64,000 nt of DNA. It comes from Heterohyrax brucei (Eukaryota > Chordata > Mammalia > Hyracoidea > Procaviidae). The notes below the pieces were generated by a model, which worked only from the letters and a program-made list of their open reading frames with translations, did no database searches and was not told the origin of the DNA. Positions 55,419-64,000 of this stretch are shown in pieces; position 1 is the stretch's first letter, and each line of letters begins with the position of its first letter. Location: positions 78,291,833 to 78,355,832 of the forward strand of contig CM053141.1 in NCBI GenBank assembly GCA_028571685.1, written 5' to 3'. A program made the position numbers and the translations under genes.

Positions 55419-56224
55419 CATGTTTCCATATTGATCAACAAAAAAAACTCTGTCTGGGAATGACAAGACTTCCTCATTCACCTCCATCTGCATCAATCTC
55501 ATGTAAAGAATGACACCTTCCCGAAGTGGATTGTGCTGTATAATTGGTGTCCTCTCGGCCCCCATCCGCTCTGTGTCCTTTCTCTCAGTTCAGTGCTCTT
55601 TTTGTGCACTCTCCCTTGCTGTCTGGATTTCAACTTCTTTCCACATAAGTTGCCAACACCTTTCTTTCCATCCCTAACCTCCTGATATGTGAGTATCTCA
55701 TTGCTTGGATATATTTACCTGATACTCTAAAGTCATTTAAGCCTTGAAGAGTCTAAAACCTGACATGATCTCCTTCGCTGTGGTTTCTGTCTCGGTTTAT
55801 GGAAAGATCATCCACCCACGGATTCAAGATTGAGACCGAAGAGCCATCAAACCTTCTAACCCTGACCCCTCACACACATTAACAAGTTGGTTCATAAATC
55901 TGCCTGGAATTCATGCCCTCTTCTCCATCCCCACTGCCAGGTCCAAATGAGATTCTGCTGAACTGAGGACCAAGGTGGAGGGAATCGCAGGCTCAGATTC
56001 CATGTCAGTTCTCAGCCTTCTGCTCCTCCAGGCACCATGAACAGGGCTCCTCTCTCTCAATCTTAAGGCCAAACTCCCTGCCAGTAAGCTGACACTGACA
56101 CACAAGGCAATGCAAACTGCAAAACCAGAAGCCTCGGCACATGTTCAGAATTTGATGTTGTGTTCAGACTTTAAACACGAATCAACCCTAAATAGACTAT
56201 ACTGTCAGGGTAAAACAAACAAAA
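55419..56224. other. Unassigned sequence
   Basis: No gene or interspersed repeat recognised. Confidence 0.4.
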
Positions 56225-56420
56225 ACCTACATTAGATGCCATCTCTGTCTCCTGGACACCCCATGGGTGTCACAATAGAACTGTGTTCTATAGGGTTTTC
56301 AGGGGCTGATTTTTGGCAAGTAGATCACGAGGCCTTTCTTCTGAGATGCCTCTGGGTAGACTCGAACCTCCAACCTTTAGGTTAGCAGCTGACTGCAAAC
56401 AGTTTGTACCCCCCAGGAAC
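56225..56420 (-). repeat. AfroSINE, long subtype, diverged
   Basis: 'tctatagggttttcagggg', 'ggcctttcttctgagatgcc', 'aacctttaggttagcagctg', and near its end 'ccccaggaacc'. Confidence 0.78.
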
Positions 56421-56455
56421 CTTTCTCCACCACCTAACCAAACGCCCAGACATCA

Positions 56456-56619
56456 GTCAGAGTAGAACTGTCTCACTTATAGGTCAGAGTAGAACTGTCC
56501 CACCTATAGGTCAGAGTAGAACTGTCCCACAGAGTTTCCAAGGAACACCTGGAGGATTTGAACTGCTGGCCTTCAGGCTGATGACACAGTACTTAACCAG
56601 TATGTCACTGGGGTTTCCA
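56456..56619 (-). repeat. AfroSINE with internal 27-base tandem
   Basis: The unit starting 'gtcagagtagaactgt' begins at 56456, 56483 and 56510. A normal SINE body follows to 'cactggggtttcca'. The SINE 3' end beyond the tandem is missing. Confidence 0.88.
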
Positions 56620-56633
56620 TTCTGGACCACCCA

Positions 56634-56805
56634 AACCAAAAAATACCAAACCCACTGCCACTGAGTCGTGTCCAACTCTTAGAGACCCTGCAGGTCAGAG
56701 AAGAACTGCCCCCATAGAGTTTCCAAGGAGCACCTGGCAGATTTGAACTGCCAACCTGTGGGTTAACAGACATAGCACTTAACCTGCTATGCCACCAGGG
56801 TTTCC
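56634..56805 (-). repeat. AfroSINE with perfect 13-base target duplication
   Basis: 'ccaaacccactgccactgag' to 'tatgccaccagggtttcc'. Flanks tctggaccaccca at 56621-56633 and 56806-56818. Confidence 0.95.
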
Positions 56806-56818
56806 TCTGGACCACCCA

Positions 56819-58849
56819 GGGACTCCTAACTCATAAATATCTGGCATAAGTAGTAAACAGCTTCCATAAAGGGCTAGAATTAGGTTTTACCCAAAGTAAA
56901 TTTTTGCATTTTCTTTTCTCATTTTACTGATTGCTGGATTAGCATCAAGTAATAGTTCACTCCTGGAGCAAAGTGATAAGCGACAGGACCTCAGATTTCT
57001 AAAAAGGGTTACAAAGTCTTCCAGATCTTTTATGATGTACCTTTACATCTACATTAAAAAACAAAACAAAACAAAGGCCATCTTCCTGACCTCACCCATT
57101 TCCAGAACCCAGATTTCCTGGCCTCCTCCTCACTGGTCCCCACCCACACTCTTCTGATATTTCCCGAGGATAGGTGGAGCACAACTCCCTGGATCCAAGG
57201 CTGGAGCTGGGGAGTGCCCGAGGCTTGGGAGTCTGGGAGGCATGGCTGCATGGCCAGAAAGAGATGGATCGCTGGACACCTGGAAGATGGGAGAGATGGA
57301 GGCACACTGGGAAAACCGGCTCCGGTTGCCCTTATCTGATTTTCAGTGGATAGAGATGAGAGCTAATTATAAAGGAAGATGGTGAGAGGGGTTGGAAAAA
57401 TCCAGGCACTTTGTTTTCTGATCCATATTCTTCCATCCTGGGCTTCTTCAAGTGGGGTACCCTGCTGTGTTCAGGTGGAGTCTTTGATGTTGGGCAAGGA
57501 GAAGCCCTCCCACCAGCCCCACCTGAGGCAAAATAAAACCCTTTACTTGGTTACCATGGTCAGAAATTCCTTCAAACTAGAAGTCATTCCTTTCCCCAAG
57601 AGAAAAATAAAAAGGTTTGAAGGTGCAAACCCTTTGTTGTGAATAACGACTTTGTTAAATCCTAAAAGTGGCTGCTGATGTCTTTCCATCTGTGGTGGGA
57701 AGTCAGCTAGTTATCCGAGGCATTCGTGAGACGGCAAAATTGTTAGGACACTAGAGAACACCCTGGCTCCACTTTCCTTCAACCAGAATTTCTGCAAGCT
57801 GTGGAGAGCTTGTGTCACATACCCAGGTCTTTCACAGCCCATGTCCTTCACAGCTGGGTCTCCACAGGGTGCACCCCTAGGGGACAGCAGGTGGGGAGAG
57901 GCAGAAGTCAGGGAAGTGGGGGGCAGTGTCTGTGGCACCAGAGGGGTGGACACTGTAAAACCACCTCCCCTGCCTCCCCCTGGGCAGCTCAGTCTGTGAA
58001 ACCCCAGAAGTGGTGGGTTTGGAGGGATGTGAACAGGCCCCTGTGGTCTGACCCAGGTCTGACCAGAGTCTGCCTGGCTAGGGCTGGCAGTCACAGTGGC
58101 CACATGGCTCCTAGGAGACAAGGGCAGCAACACAACCTTCTCCAAACACTCCACCCTGCTCCTGAGGGCGGGAAGCATGCAGGTGCTTTACTGCCAGGAA
58201 GTAGTCTCCCACTTACACTGCAAATAACTTCCCTTCCATGAGAGAAGAGCTAATTCCCCTTCTATCTACCCTGCTGACAAGGAAGTCCAACCTGTTACAG
58301 AGTTGACCACACAGACGAACAGTTCATAATGATTACAACTAAAAAAGAAAATGATAGCAAGGTTTGATTATTGTAATTCAGGTGAAAGAAGGCCTAGACT
58401 GAATATCTGGTCTGATAGTTCATTGAAAACCTACTCCTCACTACACAACAGGGACACCGAATGAAGCATTTTCCCCAAAGAATCTTCTTGAGAATCACAG
58501 GCATCATCTGCAGGATGAGAGGAAGCAGGAAACACAAAGTTACAAGGCAGCGAAGTGGGTATAACCACAATCTGGTTCAATGGCTATAGTCATGCTGCCA
58601 CATCTAATTCTAATTCTTAAGTTGGGAATTCAGAAGAAGGGTGCTTCAAGAAGAATCAAGAAGAATGCTGATTCAAGACTGAGAGAGCGGGAGAAAAGCA
58701 ATGAAAATGGTTTATTTCACCTTGGGGACCACCAGTGAGGTCCCATCATTCATGCTTGGGGATGAGGTGGCCTCTGCTGCCTTTACCTCTGCCCCTCTCT
58801 AGTTCCCCACCACACACCTGAAGTTCTCTCCAGGAACTCAAACAAGCAG
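56819..58849. other. Repeat-poor, partly GC-rich interval upstream of GCNT4
   Basis: Two kilobases without recognised interspersed repeats; 57090-57330 and 57780-58200 are clearly richer in G+C than the rest but lack CpG-island density by eye. A GCNT4 5' exon, promoter or enhancer could lie here, but I see no direct signal. Opposite-strand open frames at 57711-58241 have low-complexity translations. Confidence 0.35.
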
Positions 58850-58985
58850 TGAGGCACCTGGCAGAGCCGAAGAGAAAGTACTTGAGCTTCAGGATGCCAC
58901 GCACTTGGATTTGAATCCGCAGAGTAACACTTACTAGCTCAGAGACTTTGATCAAACTATTAACCTATCTGAACATCAGTTTCCA
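58850..58985 (-). repeat. MIR
   Basis: 'cttggatttgaatccgcaga', 'taacacttactagctcagag', 'aacatcagtttccactcat': antisense MIR core. Confidence 0.75.
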
Positions 58986-59009
58986 CTCATCTCAAACTGT
59001 GAATTAGCA

Positions 59010-59190
59010 GCAGCCTTGATGACCCAGTCATTATGAGAAGATTGGCTGCTAATCAAAAGGTCAGCAGTTTGAATCCACCAGCTACTCCTTGGAAATGCTA
59101 TGGTGCAGTTCTACTCTGTCTTATAGGGTTGCTATGAATCAGAATTGACTTGATGACCATGGGTAATGGGTTTGGTTTGGTTTTTGGTGG
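59010..59190 (+). repeat. AfroSINE with short target duplication
   Basis: 'gctgctaatcaaaaggtcag' to 'gggtttggtttggtttttgg'. Flanks attagca at 59003-59009 and 59191-59197. Confidence 0.9.
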
Positions 59191-59329
59191 ATTAGCAAAT
59201 CCCTCTCTAGCTGCTGTGGGTCTGCTTGGGGAGCCTCCTGTAAGTGACAGGGCCTCACCCCACAGAAATGCTCAGTGTGCATTAGACTAACTGGCCTTTT
59301 CTGTGCCTGATGTTCAGCTTGGAAACCCT

Positions 59330-59494
59330 GGAAGCATACTGGTTAAGTGTTACATCTGCTAACTAAAAATGCTGGCAGTGCAAGTCCACCAGGCACTCCT
59401 TGGAAAATTTATGCGGCAGTTCTACTCTGTCCTATAGGGTTGCTATGAGTTGGAAATGACTTGACAGCAATGGGTTTGGGCTTTGTTTTTTTGG
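59330..59494 (+). repeat. AfroSINE
   Basis: 'ggaaaccctggaagcatact' to 'gacttgacagcaatgggttt'. Confidence 0.9.
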
Positions 59495-59784
59495 TGCTCA
59501 CCTTGCTTGAATCTAAAACTTGAGTTTTTTTGACTTGCTGATTTTTTTTTTTAAAGAAAAGAATCCACTAGGCAACTTTATGCAGACTGTGTTAAGGAAA
59601 TGACTGACCAGTGTAGAAGGTGACAATGTCATAAAGAAGAATGAAGCTATCAAGAGATAAGACCATTCTTCCTTTGGGTCTTTTTCCCCACAAACTGCTG
59701 AGGTGCTGAGTAGAAGAGGAAGAAGTCATATATGGTTCCCCACCTACATGCTCCTCTAGCCTAACAGCAAGGGCATCAGCTGGG
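59495..59784. other. Unassigned sequence
   Basis: No gene or repeat recognised. Confidence 0.4.
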
Positions 59785-59864
59785 AGGAGACCCTAATTCA
59801 GCTCAGGAATCATCCGTCTAATACCTCGACCCAGGACAAGTCCCTTAATCTCTCCATGGCTCTG

Positions 59865-60898
59865 TGCCGGGAGCCAGCCCCGGCACTTTTCAGGATCCCG
59901 CACGGAGGGAGGGAGAGGCGCAGCGGGAAATGAATAAAGAGAGACAGGAAAGACTTTTCTGGTTTAAGGCAGCCCGACCCAGAGAGCAAGAGAGAAGGGT
60001 GTCAGTCTTTATTGTTTTTATAACAGGGGTGACGTAGTGTTCACCCTATTTTCTTCATCATATAGACTATTGGTTAACAAGAAACTGACCCATCATTATT
60101 GGTTAACAACAACCGACCCCTCGTGGTCTCTTTATGTCAATCACTAGAATTTTCTGAATAATGGCTCGAGACTAGTGTCTCTTTTCATGTTAGCTATTAA
60201 GATCTTCTACACAATGGTTAGAGACAATGGTCTTTTTTTCTTGTTGACTATTAGGGTCTTCTCTGTTGTTAGTAAAAAGCAAACACTTTGTTATTCCTTT
60301 TTATGTTAACCATTAGGACCCTCTAAAGAATGGTCTGAGACAGGCATATTTGTGATTTATAATTAACAGCTGGAGCAAAACTAATCTTAGACTTCTATTA
60401 ACTTTACCTAAGCAGGAAGAGAGGCAAACCCATCTCAAAGGTTATACAGTCTCTATTTGTTCCTTCTCTGCTCTTCCTTATCTCTTCCTGTATGGACAAT
60501 GGGTGTCCACTGTCCCTTATTCTAAGTTTCTCTTAAACTACTCTAGGAAAGGCATTTCTTTAGTATTTGTCTGTTTGCCGATACCAAATGTAATAAACTT
60601 GGGAATCTAGTTATTTTCCTGAAGTAAGATGTTTGCTATCTAAGAGCTGAGAAAGAGAGGGAGGGGAGTTGTTTCTGGAAAGCCCTTCAGGGTCTTCTTG
60701 CAAGCTTGCTCATCTCACGTGAAGGGAGGGCTGAGCAGCTGGGAGAAGTCAGCAGGGGTTGGGCCAGCCTCGCTGCTCTCAAGCTGGCTGTGTTAGAAAT
60801 CATTCCTCAGAGCTCTTTTCCCCAGAAATTCCAGTACAGGTTTTCCCAATATTATTTCATAAACCAAGGGGGTAGTAAAGGGCCCCTCTCAGAAGGCA
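59865..60898 (-). repeat. Class II (ERVK)-like 3' LTR
   Basis: 1034 bases with TGCC...GGCA ends. On the minus strand there is a TATA-like 'gttataaaaacaataaag' in which the AATAAA signal follows directly, then a U5 of about 150 bases ending 'ggctggctcccggca'. The U3 has diverged tandem units of about 53-62 bases (60030-60350). A purine-rich tract abuts the U3 start, as expected for a 3' LTR. Class II is inferred from the 6-base target duplication and U5 style. Confidence 0.72.
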
Positions 60899-61074
60899 TC
60901 TCCCCTGATCCTTGTGCCAGGAGAGGAGGGGGTATCTTTTGAGGAAAATTTAATTAGGAAGCCAAATAATATCAGGAGCAGCAGGCTAGAAAACATGTCA
61001 CAGGTGAGATGCTTCAGCCCGTCATTTACAGGGGCTCGTGACTTTGTCTACAAGGCTGATGGCAGACCTCCGCA
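60899..61074 (-). repeat. Polypurine tract and 3' internal remnant of the retrovirus
   Basis: Minus strand 'aggggaga' at 60906-60899 ends exactly at the LTR start, the position of a plus-strand primer tract. Before it, an open minus frame of about 55 codons includes a hydrophobic run and a short polar tail, compatible with the end of an env protein but too short to prove. All other internal genes are absent. The fragment ends at gttctg (61075-61080), matching gctctg (59859-59864) in 5 of 6 bases. Confidence 0.5.
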
Positions 61075-61170
61075 GTTCTGTAACTTTATCAGAAAAATAA
61101 TATTACCAAGAGCAACTACCTCAAAGGGATTTTGTGGATTAAATGAGGAAACACACGCAAAGTGCTAAAT

Positions 61171-61419
61171 CACAGTTTCAGATCATACCTGCCTGACAAA
61201 TGCCAGCTGTGGCTTTTGTTTTCATCACCAACATCCGGCTTCCCTGCTATGACTGACAGGACAGGTAAACACCTTCTAAAACATACCTGCCCAGACCTGT
61301 AGCTTATTATTGCACTTTCTAATCTACTTCCTACTTCCCCTAAACATCTCAAGTTAAATTCAGTATTTCAGAATTGGTACCTGAATGCCCACATTTAATG
61401 TTCACTATTAATTTAGTAA
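61171..61419. other. Unassigned sequence
   Basis: No gene or repeat recognised. Confidence 0.4.
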
Positions 61420-61580
61420 TAGAAAACTTTGTGGCATAATGGTTAAGAGCTATGGCTAACCAAAAAGGCAGCAGTTAGAATCTACCATGTGCTCCTTGGA
61501 AACCCTATGGGGGCAGTTCTACTCTGTGTCATAGGATTGCTATGAGTCGTAATTGACTTGATGGCAACAGGTTTGGTTTT
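61420..61580 (+). repeat. AfroSINE
   Basis: 'gtggcataatggttaagagc', 'gaaaccctatgggggcagt', 'gtaattgacttgatggcaac'. Confidence 0.88.
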
Positions 61581-62400
61581 TGGTTACTAATCTAAAGGTT
61601 GGTAGTTTGAACTCAGCCAGCAACACTGTGAAGGTACGGCCTGGCAATCAGCTTCTATAAAGATTACAGACAAATAGCATAGTTTATAAAGAAAATGTTC
61701 TACATTCTACTTTGGTGATTAGTGTCTGAGGTCTTAAACACCTATGAGTGGCTGTCTAAGAAACCACACTAGTCTCATCCCTTCAGGATCAAGGGATAAT
61801 TAAGAAAACTATAGTTATAAGGAAAAGATTCATCCAAAGGACTAAAGGACCAAATCTACCATGGCCTCCACCAGACTGAATCCAGTATTATTAGATGGTG
61901 TCCAGCTTCCACCAATGACTATTCACACAGAGGGTGTCAGACTGAGCTGGATAAAAATCTAAAATAAATTCTAACTCACAAAAAAAGACCTAATTTACTG
62001 GCATGACAACTGCAGAAACTCCAAGAGTATGGCCCCCAGACATCCTTTTAGCTCAGTACTGAAGTCACTCCTAAGGTTCCCCCTCCATCAAAGATTAGAG
62101 AAGCCCATAAAACAAAATTAGGCTAACAGGGCACACCCAGGGACAAGGACTAGAAAGCAGAAGGGACCAGGAAAACTAGGAAACCCAAGTTTAAGAAGGG
62201 AGAGTACTGACATGTCATGGGGTTATTAACCAGTGTCATAAAAGAATCTGTGTACTGTTTAATGAGAAACTAGTTTGTTCTGTAAACCTTATCTAAAGCT
62301 CAATTTAAAAAAAAAAAAAGGTTACAGCCAAGAAACCCTGAAGAGCAGTTTTACTTTGACACATGTAGTTGACAGGAGTCGGAATTAAGTCAATAGTAGT
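61581..62400 (+). repeat. AfroSINE, long subtype, split by an L1
   Basis: 5' piece 61581-61669 ('ctaaaggttggtagtttgaa', 'caatcagcttctataaagat'). 3' piece 62320-62400 ('gttacagccaagaaaccctg', 'gagtcggaattaagtcaata'). Confidence 0.8.
61670..62319 (+). repeat. L1 3' UTR insertion in AfroSINE, poly(A)-tailed
   Basis: 'ggtgattagtgtctgaggtc' parallels the module at 31550 and the antisense of 17220. Ends in A12-13. Flanks gattacag (61662-61669) and ggttacag (62320-62327). Confidence 0.82.
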
Positions 62401-62479
62401 AGCTTTGTTTGCTTTTGATTAATTTAATGATATCATTATTGACATAGACTCACTCATTGGAGAGTTTCTGTCACAGCAC

Positions 62480-62690
62480 TATTCTAAGTATTCTCTATAT
62501 TAATAGTTCAATTTCAACAGATCTATGAGGTAGGTACTACCATTACTCCTCTTACCAAGAAACAAAACTGAGGCACACAGAGAACAAGAAACTGCTGAAG
62601 ATTACAGAGCTGAAGAGTGCAAAAGCTGGAATTTGAACCCAGAGAGTCTTGTCCCAGAGATATTCTCTCAGCCCTCTGAACTCTACTGTT
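62480..62690 (+). repeat. MIR
   Basis: 'atgaggtaggtactaccatt', 'aaactgaggcacacagagaa', 'ctggaatttgaacccagag': nearly full-length MIR core. Confidence 0.82.
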
Positions 62691-62914
62691 TCATGGAATA
62701 CAGAGAAAAAAACACTCCGTACTTCCCACAACTGTTTGTCCTTGACTAAATTTTCTCATCACTGTGTCTTAATCTAACTGTCCTAAAGCAGGAATAGAAA
62801 CGATCATTAAACCACATTTGAACTCCACCCTAAGACCTTCCACACTGTTGGACAGATTATTCACACAGAGAAAAAACCTGGAGGACGGCTGAGTGACCTT
62901 CCCTTCCTGTAGTG
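62691..62914. other. Unassigned sequence
   Basis: Nothing recognised. Confidence 0.4.
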
Positions 62915-63210
62915 TACAACCAAAATGTTCCTTAGAAGCAAAGATGGCAAGACTATGTCTTACATGCTTTAGACATGTTGTCAGGTGGGATCAGTTCCTA
63001 GAGAAGGGTATCATGCTTGGCAAAGGAGAGAGGGCCAGCGAAAAAGAGGAAGACTCTCAGTGAGATGGATTAAAACACAGTGGCTGCAACAATGAGCTCA
63101 AACATAACAACGATTGTGGACATGGTACAGGGCAGGACTGGACAGGGTTTCATTCTGTTGTATGTAGGGTCACTATGTACAACAGAATGACTCAACAGCA
63201 CCTAACAACA
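62915..63210 (+). repeat. RTE-type LINE 3' end
   Basis: 'aaatgttccttagaagcaaa', 'gttgtcaggtgggatcagtt', 'cagtggctgcaacaatgagc', tail 'cagcacctaacaacaacctg'. 5'-truncated. Confidence 0.9.
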
Positions 63211-64000
63211 ACCTGCAGTGTGTGTGGGGGGGGGGGGTTCAATCAATACGCTCATAAAGAGATTAGCCAATCTTCCAGCCATGGAAATTGATTAAAGGAA
63301 ATGCAAGCAAGCTCTTCCTAAGGAATCTACTTATTCCTGTCTCATGTCCTGCCACACACTGCTTCCCAATTCCTTTGTTCTCATGATTAGCAGTGAGACA
63401 ATTTGATTCTCAGAAAACGGCTTATTATTTTTAAAAAAACTTTCTGGCAGAAATTTCTCTCCACATAGAGGCTATTCCCTCTGTGTGCCACAGGTTGTGA
63501 AGAGTTTGTGGATTTAGAAATGCCAGTCTTTTGTTTCCTTCTAAAGTCTTACAAAGAAGAAACATCATTTATCAACACTAACAGGAAGATAAGCTCAGGA
63601 AAAACAAAACAAATTCCTGATCTATCTGAATAAGTTAATGTCCTTCAACTGCTCCTTGTTTTCAGTAAAGCTATTGATTCTCCAGGCCCCTGGCCCCATG
63701 GCACACTCATCGGCAAACCCAGAGAACGTTTGGAATAAGAGCATGAGGTAGGAGAATGACTCAGCTAAGAGATGTTTCCTCAGCACCCCCACAGCACCTG
63801 AGAGTCGTGCGAAGGAGCAGAAAGACATGTTATCACCTGAATGACCTTACATTCCCATAACTGGTAAGACTGCGAAGAGAGTCGTCAGACTGTGAGTGGG
63901 TAAACACAGCAAGTATGAAAAACACTGGAACAGCATGACTAGTCAGTAACACAACACAAATTAAGGACAAGCAGTCCCAAAAAAAATTAGTGGTTATAGT
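63211..64000. other. Unassigned sequence with a G run
   Basis: TG units run into a long G homopolymer at about 63220-63237. The 68-codon minus-strand frame at 63622-63828 has no recognised domain and is not called a gene. Confidence 0.4.

Larger units (their letters stand above)
59785..61170 (-). repeat. MIR split by an endogenous retrovirus fragment
   Basis: Left MIR piece to 59864 ('ggacaagtcccttaatctct'); right piece from 61075 ('ctcaaagggattttgtggat', 'taaatgaggaaacacacgca'). Together they give one antisense MIR. Confidence 0.65.

Noticed and set aside
56456..56536. CRISPR-like regular repeat
   Set aside because: Units are directly abutting with no spacers, lie within a SINE, and the genome is mammalian.
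57711..58241. Overlapping 155- and 146-codon frames on both strands
   Set aside because: GC-rich DNA with few stops in either strand; translations are proline- and serine-rich with no domain or splice-consistent structure.
63622..63828. Possible 5' exon of GCNT4 or exon of a neighbouring gene
   Set aside because: The open frame has no recognised domain and no paired splice sites that I can defend.

Overview
The window is mammalian nuclear DNA, almost certainly from an afrotherian and most likely an elephant or close relative. The evidence is the dominant short repeat: about 40 copies or pieces of a tRNA-related SINE whose 5' end reads like 'aaaccctggtgg', with a central 'ctaaccaaaagg' and a 3' end like 'gaatcgactcgacgg'. 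I recognise this as AfroSINE. Its presumed partner, an RTE-type LINE with a matching 3' end, is also present. No bacterial, viral-genome or plasmid features were found.

There is one protein-coding gene that I can support. GCNT4 (core 2 beta-1,6-N-acetylglucosaminyltransferase of the Golgi) lies on the minus strand at 50263-51630 as a single intact coding exon of 455 codons. A strong splice acceptor sits directly before its ATG, so non-coding 5' exon(s) must lie to the right. The bases to its left (about 46-50 kb) are the likely 3' UTR. All other open frames that I checked are repeat-derived or chance.

Layout: 0-10 kb holds scattered AfroSINEs, two L1 3' halves and an RTE nested in an L1. 10-16 kb holds a minus-strand L1 broken by two AfroSINEs and an LTR, an old L2, and an RTE that splits an AfroSINE. 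16-19 kb is an L1 3' half with its complete long 3' UTR. 19-26 kb is LTR-rich, with an LTR inside an LTR and a four-element stack at 24.8-26.0 kb. 26-33 kb has MLT1-like remains, AfroSINEs, a clean LTR inside an AfroSINE and an L1 3' UTR insertion. 33-40 kb has RTE and L1 pieces. 40-46 kb has two internally deleted mariner copies with arms of about 165 bases. 46-52 kb is the GCNT4 neighbourhood and is poor in SINEs. 52-64 kb has RTE ends, older DNA transposons, SINEs and a class II-like endogenous retrovirus 3' end with its LTR.

The repeat history can be read in detail because many target-site duplications survive. I found no new gene system. The most noteworthy items are the palindromic mariner derivatives, the LTR that keeps its polypurine tract, repeated use of one target site, and the 5.9 kb around GCNT4 that has no AfroSINE.
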